A stretch of DNA of 64,000 nucleotides, taken from positions 248,001 to 312,000 of the forward strand of contig NZ_JAGIAM010000003.1 in the NCBI RefSeq assembly GCF_017744835.1. Direction: 5' to 3'. The notes beneath the pieces were generated by a model. That model worked only from the letters and a program-made list of their open reading frames with translations. It had not been told where the DNA came from and did not search any database. The DNA is from Sphingomonas sp. (GTDB lineage Bacteria; Pseudomonadota; Alphaproteobacteria; Sphingomonadales; Sphingomonadaceae). Both the position numbers and the translations under genes were made by a program. Below are positions 26,795-34,439 of this stretch, piece after piece (the stretch's first letter is position 1; each line of letters opens with the position of its first letter).

Positions 26795-27207
26795 GAGATC
26801 TATCCCCTCGCTGCCATGCATTCCCCAGCGGAATCCCTGGCAACCTTCGTCTTCCGATCTCTCTGGAAAGCGCAGAACCAGCCAATAAGCGCAAGCCGAT
26901 TAGCGCGCGTTTACCTTGTTCTTGGAGTATTTTGGGCGTCGAAACCGGATGGGTTATGGTTAATGTCCGACGGCGGGACATTTCCTGCCGACTCGAATCA
27001 ATAGTTTGCGAGAGCTTTGTTTTTTCGCGCGCCCGCCGCGACTCGGTTCAGGAATGGCTAATATCCTGCTGAATATGGGGGATTCGGCGCAGAGCGATTG
27101 CAAATCCTGCGCTTGTTAACGGACGCGCGCGTAAGTATAGCGCCGTCGGGCAGACAGGCGGTCATCCAGCGGCTTGCTACTGGGCGACCGGTGCGTGGAG
27201 AGTGGGG
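26795..27207. other. divergent intergenic region between PEP-CTERM gene and dksA
   Basis: About 410 bases, clearly more A/T rich than the flanking genes, as expected for two divergent promoters and leaders. It includes TTTACCTTGTTCTTGG near 26.9 kb and a TTTTTT run near 27.0 kb. No convincing small gene was found, and I could not assign -35/-10 elements with confidence. Confidence 0.4.
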
Positions 27208-27675
27208 ATGGCGACTGTATTGGACCGTTTCGAGGAACCCGGAAAAGAACCGCCCGCAGCCGCGAATGACGGCGCCGACGGCTACCGGCCCAGCAACGAC
27301 GAACCCTTCATGAACCCGCGGCAGCAGGAGTATTTCCGCGAAAAGCTGCTGGCGTGGAAGGACGCGATCTATCGCGAGGCAGCGGGAACGCTCAACCAGC
27401 TACAGACCGACTCGCTGCGCGAGGCCGATCTCACCGACCGCGCGTCGAGCGAGACCGACTGGTCGATCGAGCTGCGCACGCGCGACCGCCAGCGCAAACT
27501 GATCGCCAAGATCGACGCGGCGCTGCGCCGCATCGACGAAGGCGAGTACGGCTATTGCGAAGTCACCGGCGAGCCGATCTCGCTGGCCCGGCTCGAGGCG
27601 CGGCCGATCGCGACGATGACGGTCGAGGCGCAGGAGCGCCACGAGCGCAACGAGAAGGTCTCGCGCGACGAATAG
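27208..27675 (+). CDS. dksA: RNA polymerase-binding transcription factor DksA
   Basis: Works with ppGpp at the RNA polymerase secondary channel to adjust rRNA and amino-acid promoters. 155 residues: a coiled coil with the acidic tip DLTDRAS, then the C-terminal zinc-finger region. Only one cysteine of the four-Cys finger is kept (YGYCEVTGEPIS ... TMTVEAQERHE), so the fold should not need zinc, as in many alphaproteobacterial DksA proteins. I chose the ATG at 27208, after a GGAGAGTGGGG stretch; a GTG two codons upstream is possible. Confidence 0.93.
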   Translation: MATVLDRFEEPGKEPPAAANDGADGYRPSNDEPFMNPRQQEYFREKLLAWKDAIYREAAGTLNQLQTDSLREADLTDRASSETDWSIELRTRDRQRKLIAKIDAALRRIDEGEYGYCEVTGEPISLARLEARPIATMTVEAQERHERNEKVSRDE

Positions 27676-27815
27676 TCGCGGGTTCCGGCGCTCCGGCTCC
27701 GGCCGGGGCGCCGATCCGTCCGAAACGGCGCAAACAGGCGCCGAATTAACGGATTGGATAAGGATTGCTGCTCTAGTGTCGCGCAAACACTTTGCGTTCG
27801 AGCAGCACGGAAAAA

Positions 27816-28193
27816 ATGGACCAGCATAGCCAAGCCCCTCTGACAGCGCTCTCGGCGGACGACTTCGTCGGCCAGCGTACGGGATCGCGCGACAGCCTGT
27901 TGCTGGTCGCGCAGTTCCGCGTCGGCGAGTCGGCGCAGGTCGAGCAGGTCCGGGTCCGCAATCTTTCGTCGGGCGGGCTGATGGCCGAATATGCTGCCGC
28001 CGTGGAGCGCGACACCCCGGTGGAGATCGAAGTGCGCGGCGTGGGCTGGGTCTCGGGCCGGATCGCCTGGTCGGCCGAGGGCCGCGTCGGCGTCGCGTTC
28101 GACCACGGCATCGATCCGTTGCTCGCACGCAAGCCCGTGGGCACGGGCGCCAAGACGCCGCATTTCGTCAAGCCGCTCGTCACGCGCCGCTGA
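27816..28193 (+). CDS. PilZ-domain cyclic-di-GMP receptor protein
   Basis: 125-residue single-domain protein. The two c-di-GMP-binding motifs are present: RTGSR (RxxxR) near residues 21-25 and NLSSGG ((D/N)xSxxG) near 54-59, followed by the beta-barrel EIEVRGVGWVSGRIAWSAEGRVGVAFDH. Start taken as the ATG at 27816 (MDQHSQAPL). A likely effector for signals made by proteins such as the GGDEF-EAL protein at 9 kb; the target process is unknown. Confidence 0.9.
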   Translation: MDQHSQAPLTALSADDFVGQRTGSRDSLLLVAQFRVGESAQVEQVRVRNLSSGGLMAEYAAAVERDTPVEIEVRGVGWVSGRIAWSAEGRVGVAFDHGIDPLLARKPVGTGAKTPHFVKPLVTRR

Positions 28194-28225
28194 GGCCGAC
28201 TCGACGCGGCGGGTCACCGCAGCGC

Positions 28226-28260
28226 GGAAGTTGACAGTCCGGAAGTGGACAAAGTTTACA
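28226..28260. promoter_or_regulatory. cluster of three AGTKKACA half-sites
   Basis: GGAAGTTGACA and GGAAGTGGACA are 11-base direct repeats 15 bases apart (one mismatch), followed nine bases later by AGTTTACA. A TTGACA at 28231 could also be a -35 element. The binding protein is unknown. Confidence 0.35.
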
Positions 28261-28325
28261 CCCAAACGCGCGGGCGCGCGCCTGCACGCGCGCGAGGCGG
28301 GATTATATTCAGCATGAGAAAGAAC

Positions 28326-28340
28326 GTTCTACGTTCGTTC
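28326..28340. promoter_or_regulatory. candidate LexA (SOS) box
   Basis: GTTC-TACGTTC-GTTC on the plus strand, an exact match to the alphaproteobacterial GTTC-N7-GTTC consensus, with AAATCCTATTTT seven bases further on. No annotated gene starts immediately downstream on either strand, so its target is unclear. Confidence 0.45.
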
Positions 28341-28406
28341 CATGCGAAATCCTATTTTGCAAGCACGCGTGTGGCGTCTCGCGCTTCGTGCGCGCCACCC
28401 GAAACC

Positions 28407-28429
28407 CCCTCCCTGCGAGCAGGGAAGGG
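28407..28429. terminator. hairpin downstream of the minus-strand DUF465 gene
   Basis: CCCTCCCTGC GA GCAGGGAAGGG forms a GC-rich stem about 25 bases after the DUF465 stop. It resembles one arm of the dispersed CCTCCCTGC repeat seen at 48.3 kb and may be a degenerate copy serving as a terminator. Confidence 0.45.
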
Positions 28430-28450
28430 CAGTCGGTCTTGGTACTTGGC

Positions 28451-28603
28451 TTAGCGGGCCATCGCTTCCTTGACTCGCAGCTTTTCCTTCTTGAGCTGCG
28501 CGATCAGCATCTGGTCCGGGAGGGGGCGCTGCGACTCGGTGGCAATTCGCTGATCCAGCATAGAATGCTTGGTGCTGAGTGCCGTCAGATGCGCGTTCTG
28601 CAT
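28451..28603 (-). CDS. YdcH/DUF465 family small protein
   Basis: 50-residue helical protein MQNAHLTALSTKHSMLDQRI... ending QLKKEKLRVKEAMAR. The alternation LxxxH-x-x-L(D)xxI ... LIAQLKKEKLRVKE is the DUF465 pattern. A strong AAGGAGGA site lies upstream of the ATG. It is divergent from a second DUF465 gene. The function is unknown; the helical hairpin suggests a protein-interaction role. Confidence 0.85.
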   Translation of the reverse strand: MQNAHLTALSTKHSMLDQRIATESQRPLPDQMLIAQLKKEKLRVKEAMAR

Positions 28604-28772
28604 GGATGCAGTCCTCCTTCAAGGTTCGCCGGGGGAACGGATTAAAACACGATTCGGCGCCCCTGTCGCGAGTCGAATCTTGCCCCGAATCGATGGTTTG
28701 CGGAAAAGGCGGGATGGTCCGTTGCCGATGCCTCGCGCATCGGGCAGGGAGGGCCCGGTTGGGGGTGGCGCG

Positions 28773-28970
28773 ATGGACGAGAGCGAGATCCTGCGGAAGC
28801 TCGAGGCGCTGCGATCCGAGCATCGCGACCTGGACGCGGCCATCGACGCGCTGCTCGCGCTGAGCGGCGCGGACCAGCTCCAGGTGGCGCGGCTCAAGAA
28901 GCGCAAGCTCAAGCTGCGCGACGAGATTTCGGCGCTCGAGGACCAGCTCATCCCCGACATCATCGCCTGA
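28773..28970 (+). CDS. YdcH/DUF465 family small protein (second copy)
   Basis: 65 residues, MDESEILRKLEALRSEHRDLDAAIDALL ... QVARLKKRKLKLRDEISALEDQLIPDIIA. This has the full DUF465 signature (LxxEHRxLDxxI ... RLKKRKLxLRDxI). It is charged and fully helical, with no signal or membrane segment. Start at the first ATG that gives the conserved N-terminus. The DUF1465 gene follows 63 bases downstream, a common alphaproteobacterial pairing. Confidence 0.88.
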   Translation: MDESEILRKLEALRSEHRDLDAAIDALLALSGADQLQVARLKKRKLKLRDEISALEDQLIPDIIA

Positions 28971-29033
28971 CCGGCCCGCCGCGGACGAAATTATCCATTT
29001 TGTTGCCGTGGCGGCTGTGGCACCAAGACCGCG

Positions 29034-29492
29034 ATGGAGAGCAAGGCGACATCGCAGATTCATCGTCGGCTGATCGACTCGCTCTATGTCGAGGCCATGC
29101 TGCTCGCCGACGAGGCGCGCGGCTATTTCGACGAGCTGGGCCGCACCGAGCGCGACACGCTCGACGGGCTGGGGCGCGTCGCCTTCTCGTGCGAGTCGCT
29201 CAAGGTGACCACGCGGCTGATGCACGTCATTGCCTGGCTGCTGACCCAGCGCGCCGTCGATGCAGGCGAGCTGGCCCCGCGCGACGCCCGCGTGCCTTCG
29301 CGCCGGCTGGGCACCGCGCCCGAGACCGACGAGTCGCTGCTCGCCTCGATGCCCGTCCAGGCGGAATCGATCATTCGCACCAGCATCGACCTGCATCGCC
29401 GCGTGGCGCGGCTGGACGAGTCGCTCGACGAGCCCCAGGCCGTGGCGAGCCCGGCGCGCAGCATGTTCGAACGGCTGGCCTCGTCGTTCTGA
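29034..29492 (+). CDS. DUF1465 family protein
   Basis: 152 residues, mostly helical: LIDSLYVEAMLLADEARGYFDE, then ESLKVTTRLMHVIAWLLTQRAV with the conserved CES(L)KVTTRLM core and a Ser/Arg-rich C-terminus (SPARSMFERLASSF). This matches the alphaproteobacterial DUF1465 family, often found beside YdcH-type genes and suspected of a regulatory or adaptor role. No DNA-binding motif can be asserted. Probably co-transcribed with the DUF465 gene and ended by the inverted repeat at 29518-29597. Confidence 0.87.
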   Translation: MESKATSQIHRRLIDSLYVEAMLLADEARGYFDELGRTERDTLDGLGRVAFSCESLKVTTRLMHVIAWLLTQRAVDAGELAPRDARVPSRRLGTAPETDESLLASMPVQAESIIRTSIDLHRRVARLDESLDEPQAVASPARSMFERLASSF

Positions 29493-29517
29493 CCTCTGCC
29501 CTCAGGCTGAACTTCCC

Positions 29518-29597
29518 GTCACCCCCGCGAAGGCGGGGGCCCAGAGCCACGACAGACTTGCCTGCGATTCCTGGGCCCCTGCCTTCGCGGGGGTGAC
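29518..29597. repeat. inverted pair of CACCCCCGCGAAGGCGGGGG elements
   Basis: Arms 29518-29544 and 29571-29597 are 27 bases each and reverse-complementary with one mismatch; each arm also folds on itself (CCCCCGC GAAG GCGGGGG). It lies between the convergent DUF1465 and nitronate monooxygenase genes and probably terminates both. The element type is widespread between sphingomonad and caulobacter genes. Confidence 0.8.
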
Positions 29598-29611
29598 GAT
29601 GTATCGGTAGA

Positions 29612-30553
29612 TCAGGCCAGCGCAGCCTTGGCCGCGGCATATTCCGCCTTGAGCCGCTCGATCCGCACCGCCGCGGGCTGGATGTCGTGGACCGCGCCGA
29701 TGCCCTGGCCCGATCCCCAGATGTCTTTCCACGCCTTGGCGCCGCCGAAGTTCATCGCGCTGGGGTCGCTCACCGGAAGATTGTCGGGGTCGAGCCCGGC
29801 GTTGACGATCGAGCTGCGCAGGTAATTGCCGTGCACCCCGGTGAAGAGGTTCGAATAGACGATGTCCTCGGCGGTGCCGTCGACGATCGCCTGCTTGTAG
29901 GCAGGAAGGGCGTTGGCCTCTTCGGTCGCGATGAAGGGCGAGCCGATATAGGCGAGATCGGCGCCCGCCACCTGCGCCGCCAGCACTGCGCGGCCCGTAG
30001 CGATCGCGCCCGAGAGCACGACCGGCCCGTCGAACCATTCGCGCACTTCCTCGACGAAGGCGAAGGGATTGAGCCGCCCGGCATGGCCGCCTGCGCCTGC
30101 GGCGACGAGGATCAGCCCGTCGGCGCCTTTCTCGACTGCCTTATGGGCGAAGCGATTATCGATCACGTCGTGCAGCGTGATGCCACCCCAGCCGTGCACC
30201 GCCTCGTTGAGCTCGGGCCGCGCGCCGAGCGAGGTGATCACGATCGGCACCTTCCACTTGGCGCATACCGCCACGTCATGCTCGAGCCGCGGGTTCGAGC
30301 GATGGACGATCTGGTTGACCGCGAAGGGCGCGGCGGGCGTGTCCGGATTGGCGCGGTCCCAGGCGGCGAGCTCCTCGGTCACCTGGTGGAGCCATTCGTC
30401 GAGCCTGGTGTCGGGCCGCGCGTTGAGCGCGGGGAAGGAGCCGACGATCCCCGCCTTGCACTGGGCGATCACCAGCTCGGGCACCGAAATGATGAACAGC
30501 GGCGATCCGATGACGGGAAGCCGCAGGCGATCGAAGAGCGGAGGAAGGGCCAT
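29612..30553 (-). CDS. nitronate monooxygenase family flavoprotein
   Basis: 313-residue FMN-dependent barrel that oxidises alkyl nitronates. MALPPLFDRLRLPVIGSPLFIIS is the standard start; LILVAAGAGGHAGRLNPFAF carries the phosphate-binding glycines and the catalytic-type His; GSPFIATEEANA follows. The ATG at 30553 was chosen because it gives the conserved N-terminus; the frame continues upstream without support. It may detoxify nitronates such as propionate-3-nitronate; some family members are enoyl reductases or dioxygenases, so the substrate is not certain. Confidence 0.9.
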   Translation of the reverse strand: MALPPLFDRLRLPVIGSPLFIISVPELVIAQCKAGIVGSFPALNARPDTRLDEWLHQVTEELAAWDRANPDTPAAPFAVNQIVHRSNPRLEHDVAVCAKWKVPIVITSLGARPELNEAVHGWGGITLHDVIDNRFAHKAVEKGADGLILVAAGAGGHAGRLNPFAFVEEVREWFDGPVVLSGAIATGRAVLAAQVAGADLAYIGSPFIATEEANALPAYKQAIVDGTAEDIVYSNLFTGVHGNYLRSSIVNAGLDPDNLPVSDPSAMNFGGAKAWKDIWGSGQGIGAVHDIQPAAVRIERLKAEYAAAKAALA

Positions 30554-30747
30554 GGCCCGCGATGTTAGCGGCACGGCGGGGTGTGTCGAGGGTGGGGCCG
30601 GGGACGCTACGGCAACCACGAAGCCCCGATGGCGGCGTTCGGCGCGCTATCCGCCGACTCGGGAGGGCACATCGGACCACCGGTCGTTGAACCTGCCCGC
30701 CGGCGCACCCATTATCGGCCGGTCAGCTTCGCTTCGGGGAACGCCAC

Positions 30748-30915
30748 ATGGTCACCAATGAAATCTATATCATCGTCCGCGACGCGATCCGGGCGGCGGG
30801 GCAGCAGAGCGGCAAGCTGTACGAAGCGGGGCAGGAGAGCCACTACCAGGCGCTCGCCGCGGTGATGGCGCTGCGCAAGGCGGGCTATGAGGTCACCAAG
30901 CGCGCCGATAATTGA
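30748..30915 (+). CDS. small conserved-looking hypothetical protein
   Basis: 55 codons: MVTNEIYIIVRDAIRAAGQQ ... HYQALAAVMALRKAGYEVTKRADN. The codon usage is typical of the genome (third-position G/C), the protein has a plausible alpha-helix/short-strand composition, and it fills an otherwise empty gap. The ribosome site is modest (GGGGAACG). It resembles unnamed short sphingomonad proteins. Cytoplasmic, no membrane segment; function unknown. Confidence 0.6.
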   Translation: MVTNEIYIIVRDAIRAAGQQSGKLYEAGQESHYQALAAVMALRKAGYEVTKRADN

Positions 30916-30918
30916 ACG

Positions 30919-31443
30919 TCAGTCTATGCGCGTGAGCCCCGCGGCATAGTCGCGCTGCTTGGCGGCGTAGAGCGCGGCCGAGGCCCGGAGCAGTGCCTTC
31001 TGCGCATCGTCGAGCGGGCGGATCGCCTTGGCGGGCGCGCCGACGATCAGGTGGCCGGCGGGGAAGACCTTGCCCTCGGTGACCAGCGCACCGGCACCGA
31101 CGAGGCAGTCCTCGCCGATCACCGCGCGGTTGAGGATCGTCGCCCCCATGCCGATCAGCGTGCGGTCGCTTATGGTGCAGCCGTGAAGGATGGCGTGATG
31201 ACCGACGGTCACGTCGTCGCCTAGCGTGCAGGGCGCGCCGGGATCGGAGTGGAGCATCGCCCCGTCCTGGACATTGGTGCGTGCGCCGACGCGGATCGGT
31301 GTGTTGTCGGCGCGGATCACGGCACCGAACCAGACGCTGGCGAGCGCCGCCAGCTCGACTTCGCCGATCAGGTCCGCGCTCGGCGCGACCCAGGCGTCCG
31401 GAGCGATCCGGGGTGCCTTTCCGCCGATCGCGTAGAGCGGCAC
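30919..31443 (-). CDS. gamma-class carbonic anhydrase family protein
   Basis: 174 residues forming a left-handed beta-helix of hexapeptide repeats (for example VTVGHHAILHGCTISDRTLIGMGATILNRAVIG). The three metal-binding histidines His65, His82 (or 83) and His87 are present, so a metal site is intact. Family members are bicarbonate/CO2 hydratases or unknown acyltransferase-like proteins. The start is GTG at 31443, four bases after the stop of the small membrane protein gene, so the two form an operon. Confidence 0.9.
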   Translation of the reverse strand: MPLYAIGGKAPRIAPDAWVAPSADLIGEVELAALASVWFGAVIRADNTPIRVGARTNVQDGAMLHSDPGAPCTLGDDVTVGHHAILHGCTISDRTLIGMGATILNRAVIGEDCLVGAGALVTEGKVFPAGHLIVGAPAKAIRPLDDAQKALLRASAALYAAKQRDYAAGLTRID

Positions 31444-31447
31444 GGCC

Positions 31448-31678
31448 TTAGAAGATCGGCGCGTCGAAGCCCGGGGGAAGCTGCATGTGCAGCCCCAGGG
31501 CGAGCGCCAGCGCGACGGCGCCGAGCAGCACCGCGAGCGTCGAGGAAAGCGAGAAGAGCCCCCAGCCGACCATCGTCACCATCTGCGGGCTCGGGCGCTG
31601 CGCGCGCCGATTGCGCTGGATCGCCGCGATGACGAACAGCGTGAGCATCGCATAGACGAAAAGAAAGAACTCGGTCAT
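31448..31678 (-). CDS. small two-helix membrane protein
   Basis: 76 residues: helix one EFFLFVYAMLTLFVIAAIQ, a basic loop RNRRAQRPSPQ, helix two LFSLSSTLAVLLGAVALALALGL, and a short tail ending FDAPIF. The basic loop predicts a cytosolic loop with both ends outside. No family is recognised. It is directly upstream of, and probably co-transcribed with, the carbonic-anhydrase-like gene; the pairing hints at a role at the membrane, but that is inference. Confidence 0.75.
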   Translation of the reverse strand: MTEFFLFVYAMLTLFVIAAIQRNRRAQRPSPQMVTMVGWGLFSLSSTLAVLLGAVALALALGLHMQLPPGFDAPIF

Positions 31679-31872
31679 TTACTCCCACCCCGAACAACGG
31701 CCCCGATAGCTCGTTACCGGGGGCGGTTCCCCGCATCAATGCCGGGAATCTGCGGATCGTCGCACTGCAGCAAGAGCTGGTCGCGGGCGGGGTAGCCAGC
31801 GCGCTTTCCGAAGGACCAAGGGCAGTCGCGCGGCAACGGAAAGGCCTCGGCTGCGTTCCTGTCGCAAGCGAA

Positions 31873-32646
31873 ATGATCCAGCGAGACTCCGTGCTTTCCG
31901 AACCCCTTGTCACCCACGCGCCGCCGATCGACTTGCTCGACGGCGCCAGCCTGTTCCTCGATTTCGACGGCACCCTGGTCGAAGTCGCCGAGCGGCCCGA
32001 CGCGGTGGTGGTCGACGCGCGGCTGCAGATGCTGCTGCGCCGGCTGATCGCGCGGCTCGACGGGCGGGTGGCGCTGATCAGCGGACGGCCGGCGGGCGAA
32101 GTGGTGGCGCTGTTCGGCGAGCAGCTCGTCACCGTCGTCGGGAGCCACGGCATGGAATATCGCTGGGCCGACGGGCGGCCCGCGCCGATCGACCGGCCCG
32201 CGGGGCTCGATGCGGTGCTCGACGCGATGCGCAGGCTCGCCGCCGAGCGGCCGGGGCTGCTGGTGGAGGAAAAGCCGCTCGGCATCGCGCTCCATTTCCG
32301 CCAGGCGCCCGAGGCCGAGGCGGCGTCGCAGGCGCTGGCCGAGGCGCTGGCGCGCGAGCACGGGCTGCGGCTCCAGCCGGGCAAGATGATGTTCGAGGTC
32401 CGCGCGCCCGCGGGCGACAAGGGCAGCGCGGTCCGCACGCTGATGGCGGAACCCGAGCTGGCGTCCACGCGTCCCATCTTCATGGGTGACGATCATACCG
32501 ACGAAGCCGGCCTCGCCGCGGCCGAGGCGCTGGGCGGCGCCGGCATATTGGTCGGACCGCCGCGCGCCACGGCGGCGCGCTACCGGCTCGACGATGTGGA
32601 GGCGGTGCTCGCCTGGCTCGAAGCTGCGTCCGGCCCGGCGGCGTGA
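31873..32646 (+). CDS. otsB: trehalose-6-phosphate phosphatase
   Basis: HAD-family phosphatase releasing free trehalose. 257 residues: LFLDFDGTL with catalytic Asp30 and Asp32, ALISGRPAGEV, and MGDDHTDEAG with the magnesium ligands near the C-terminus. The ATG at 31873 is the first good start. First gene of a three-gene operon: its TGA overlaps the next ATG (TGATG). Trehalose points to osmotic or desiccation protection; no EcfG-type promoter was found upstream. Confidence 0.95.
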   Translation: MIQRDSVLSEPLVTHAPPIDLLDGASLFLDFDGTLVEVAERPDAVVVDARLQMLLRRLIARLDGRVALISGRPAGEVVALFGEQLVTVVGSHGMEYRWADGRPAPIDRPAGLDAVLDAMRRLAAERPGLLVEEKPLGIALHFRQAPEAEAASQALAEALAREHGLRLQPGKMMFEVRAPAGDKGSAVRTLMAEPELASTRPIFMGDDHTDEAGLAAAEALGGAGILVGPPRATAARYRLDDVEAVLAWLEAASGPAA

Positions 32647-34439
32647 TGAACCTCGACCTCTGGCCGATCGGCAATTGCCAGGTGAGCGCGCTCGTCGACC
32701 GCGCCGGCCGCTTCGTGTGGGGCTGCGTCCCGCGCGTCGACGGCGACCCGATCTTCTCCGCCCTGGTCGGCGGCCGCGAGCCGGCGGACGAAGGCGCGAC
32801 CGGTTTCTGGGAAATCGAGCTCGAGCATGTCGTCGGCATCGAGCAGCGCTATCTGCGCAACACGCCGATCCTGGTCAGCCGCCACACCGACAGCGACGGC
32901 AACGCCGTCGAAGTGATCGACTTCTGCCCCTATTTCCGCCGCAAGGGCCGCAGCTACCGTCCGGTCGCCTTCGCGCGGATCGTGCGGCCGGTCGCCGGGA
33001 GCCCGCGCATCCGCGTGCGGCTGCGGCCGACCTGCGGATGGGGCGGCAGCTGCGGCCAGCAGCGCATCGGCGGATCGAACCACATCCGCTATCCGCTCGA
33101 CGAGATGACGATGCGCCTCACCACCACCGCGCCGGTGGGCATGATGCACGAGGAGCGCTTCTTCCGCGTCGAGCGGCCGCTGCACTTCTTCCTCGGCCCC
33201 GACGAGAGCTTCGAAGGCGACATCGCCGCGACGCTCGACGCGATGCTCGGCGACACCGACGCCGAATGGCGCGAATGGGTGCGCGGGCTCGCCATTCCGC
33301 TCGAATGGCAGGAGGTGGTGATCCGCTCGGCGATCAGCCTCAAGCTCTGCCAGCACGAGGAGACCGGCGCGATCGTCGCCGCGCTCACCACGTCGATCCC
33401 CGAACATGCCGGCTCGCAGCGCAACTGGGACTATCGCTACTGCTGGATCCGCGACGCCTATTACACCGTCCAGGCGCTCAACCGCCTCGGCGCGCTCGAC
33501 GTGCTGGAGGGCTATCTCGGCTATCTGCGCAACATCGTCGACGGCGCGCGCGGCGGGCACATCCAGCCGCTCTACGGCGTGCTGGGCGAGGCAGTGCTCG
33601 AGGAACGGTTCGCCGGCAACCTCGCGGGCTATCGCGGCATGGGCCCGGTCCGCGTCGGCAACGCTGCCTACAGCCAGATCCAGCACGACGCCTATGGCCA
33701 GATCGTGCTCTCCAACGCCCAGGCCTTCTTCGACCAAAGGCTGTTCCGCATGGCCGGGGTCGAGGATTTCGAGGCGCTGGAGAAGGTCGGCGAGCGCGCC
33801 TGGGAGAACCACGACCAGCCCGACGCCGGGCTGTGGGAGCTGCGCACCCGCCAGAGCGTCCACACCTATTCGGCCGCGATGTGCTGGGCGGCGTGCGACC
33901 GGCTCGCCAATGCCGCGCAGGCGCTGGGGCTCGAGGAGCGCCGCGCCTTCTGGCAGGACCGAGCGGACCGCATCCGCGCGCGGATCGAGGCATCGGCGTG
34001 GCGCGACGACAGCAAGCGCATGTCCGCCACCTTCGGCGGCGACGATCTCGACGCCAGCCTGATCCAGCTGCTCGACCTGCGCTTCCTCTCGCCCGAGGAC
34101 CCGCGCTTCAAGGGCACGCTGGAGGCGGTCGAGGCGGGGCTGCGGCGCGGCTCGCACATGCTGCGCTACGCCACCGAGGACGATTTCGGCCTGCCCGAGA
34201 CCGCGTTCAACGTCTGCACCTTCTGGCTGATCGAGGCGCTCCACTTCACCGGCCGCGGCGCCGACGCGCGCGCGCTGTTCGAGGAGATGCTCACCCGCCG
34301 CACCGGGGCGGGGCTGCTCTCCGAGGACATCGACCCGATCACCGGCGAGCTGTGGGGCAACTACCCCCAGACCTATTCGCTGGTCGGCATGATCAACTGC
34401 GCGGTGCTGCTCAGCAAGGGCTGGAGCTCGATCCGTTGA
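32646..34439 (+). CDS. GH15 glycoside hydrolase (glucoamylase/trehalase-like)
   Basis: 597 residues: an N-terminal beta-sandwich (to about 220) followed by the (alpha/alpha)6 barrel. RNWDYRYCWIRDA is a typical GH15 signature; the catalytic acids are expected in AGLWELRT and in LSEDIDPITGELWGNYPQTYS. Lies between otsB and otsA with overlapping codons on both sides. GH15 members include glucoamylases and trehalases; in this setting hydrolysis of trehalose, or of an alpha-glucan feeding trehalose synthesis, are both reasonable. No signal peptide, so cytoplasmic. Confidence 0.92.
   Translation: MNLDLWPIGNCQVSALVDRAGRFVWGCVPRVDGDPIFSALVGGREPADEGATGFWEIELEHVVGIEQRYLRNTPILVSRHTDSDGNAVEVIDFCPYFRRKGRSYRPVAFARIVRPVAGSPRIRVRLRPTCGWGGSCGQQRIGGSNHIRYPLDEMTMRLTTTAPVGMMHEERFFRVERPLHFFLGPDESFEGDIAATLDAMLGDTDAEWREWVRGLAIPLEWQEVVIRSAISLKLCQHEETGAIVAALTTSIPEHAGSQRNWDYRYCWIRDAYYTVQALNRLGALDVLEGYLGYLRNIVDGARGGHIQPLYGVLGEAVLEERFAGNLAGYRGMGPVRVGNAAYSQIQHDAYGQIVLSNAQAFFDQRLFRMAGVEDFEALEKVGERAWENHDQPDAGLWELRTRQSVHTYSAAMCWAACDRLANAAQALGLEERRAFWQDRADRIRARIEASAWRDDSKRMSATFGGDDLDASLIQLLDLRFLSPEDPRFKGTLEAVEAGLRRGSHMLRYATEDDFGLPETAFNVCTFWLIEALHFTGRGADARALFEEMLTRRTGAGLLSEDIDPITGELWGNYPQTYSLVGMINCAVLLSKGWSSIR

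Larger units (their letters stand above)
28194..28450. other. signal-rich interval with no recognised gene
   Basis: Contains three AGT(T/G)(T/G)ACA sites (28229-28260), a GC-rich self-complementary stretch near 28.27 kb, an SOS-type box (28326-28340), the motif AAATCCTATTTT and a hairpin (28407-28429). Two tiny frames start at overlapping ATGs: plus strand 28314-28454 (46 codons, MRKNVLRSFHAKSYFAS...) and minus strand 28256-28315 (19 codons, MLNIIPPRARAGARPRVWV). Neither has a strong ribosome site. A small RNA or small SOS-induced peptide is possible. Confidence 0.35.

Noticed and set aside
31679..31872. EcfG stress promoter for the trehalose operon
   Set aside because: I looked for GGAAC-N16/17-CGTT on the coding strand and found no match with correct spacing.
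32486..34435. Long N-terminal extension of the otsA frame
   Set aside because: The extension overlaps the GH15 gene in another frame and is Arg-rich; OtsA begins at the conserved SRLIVISNR after the TTG at 34436.
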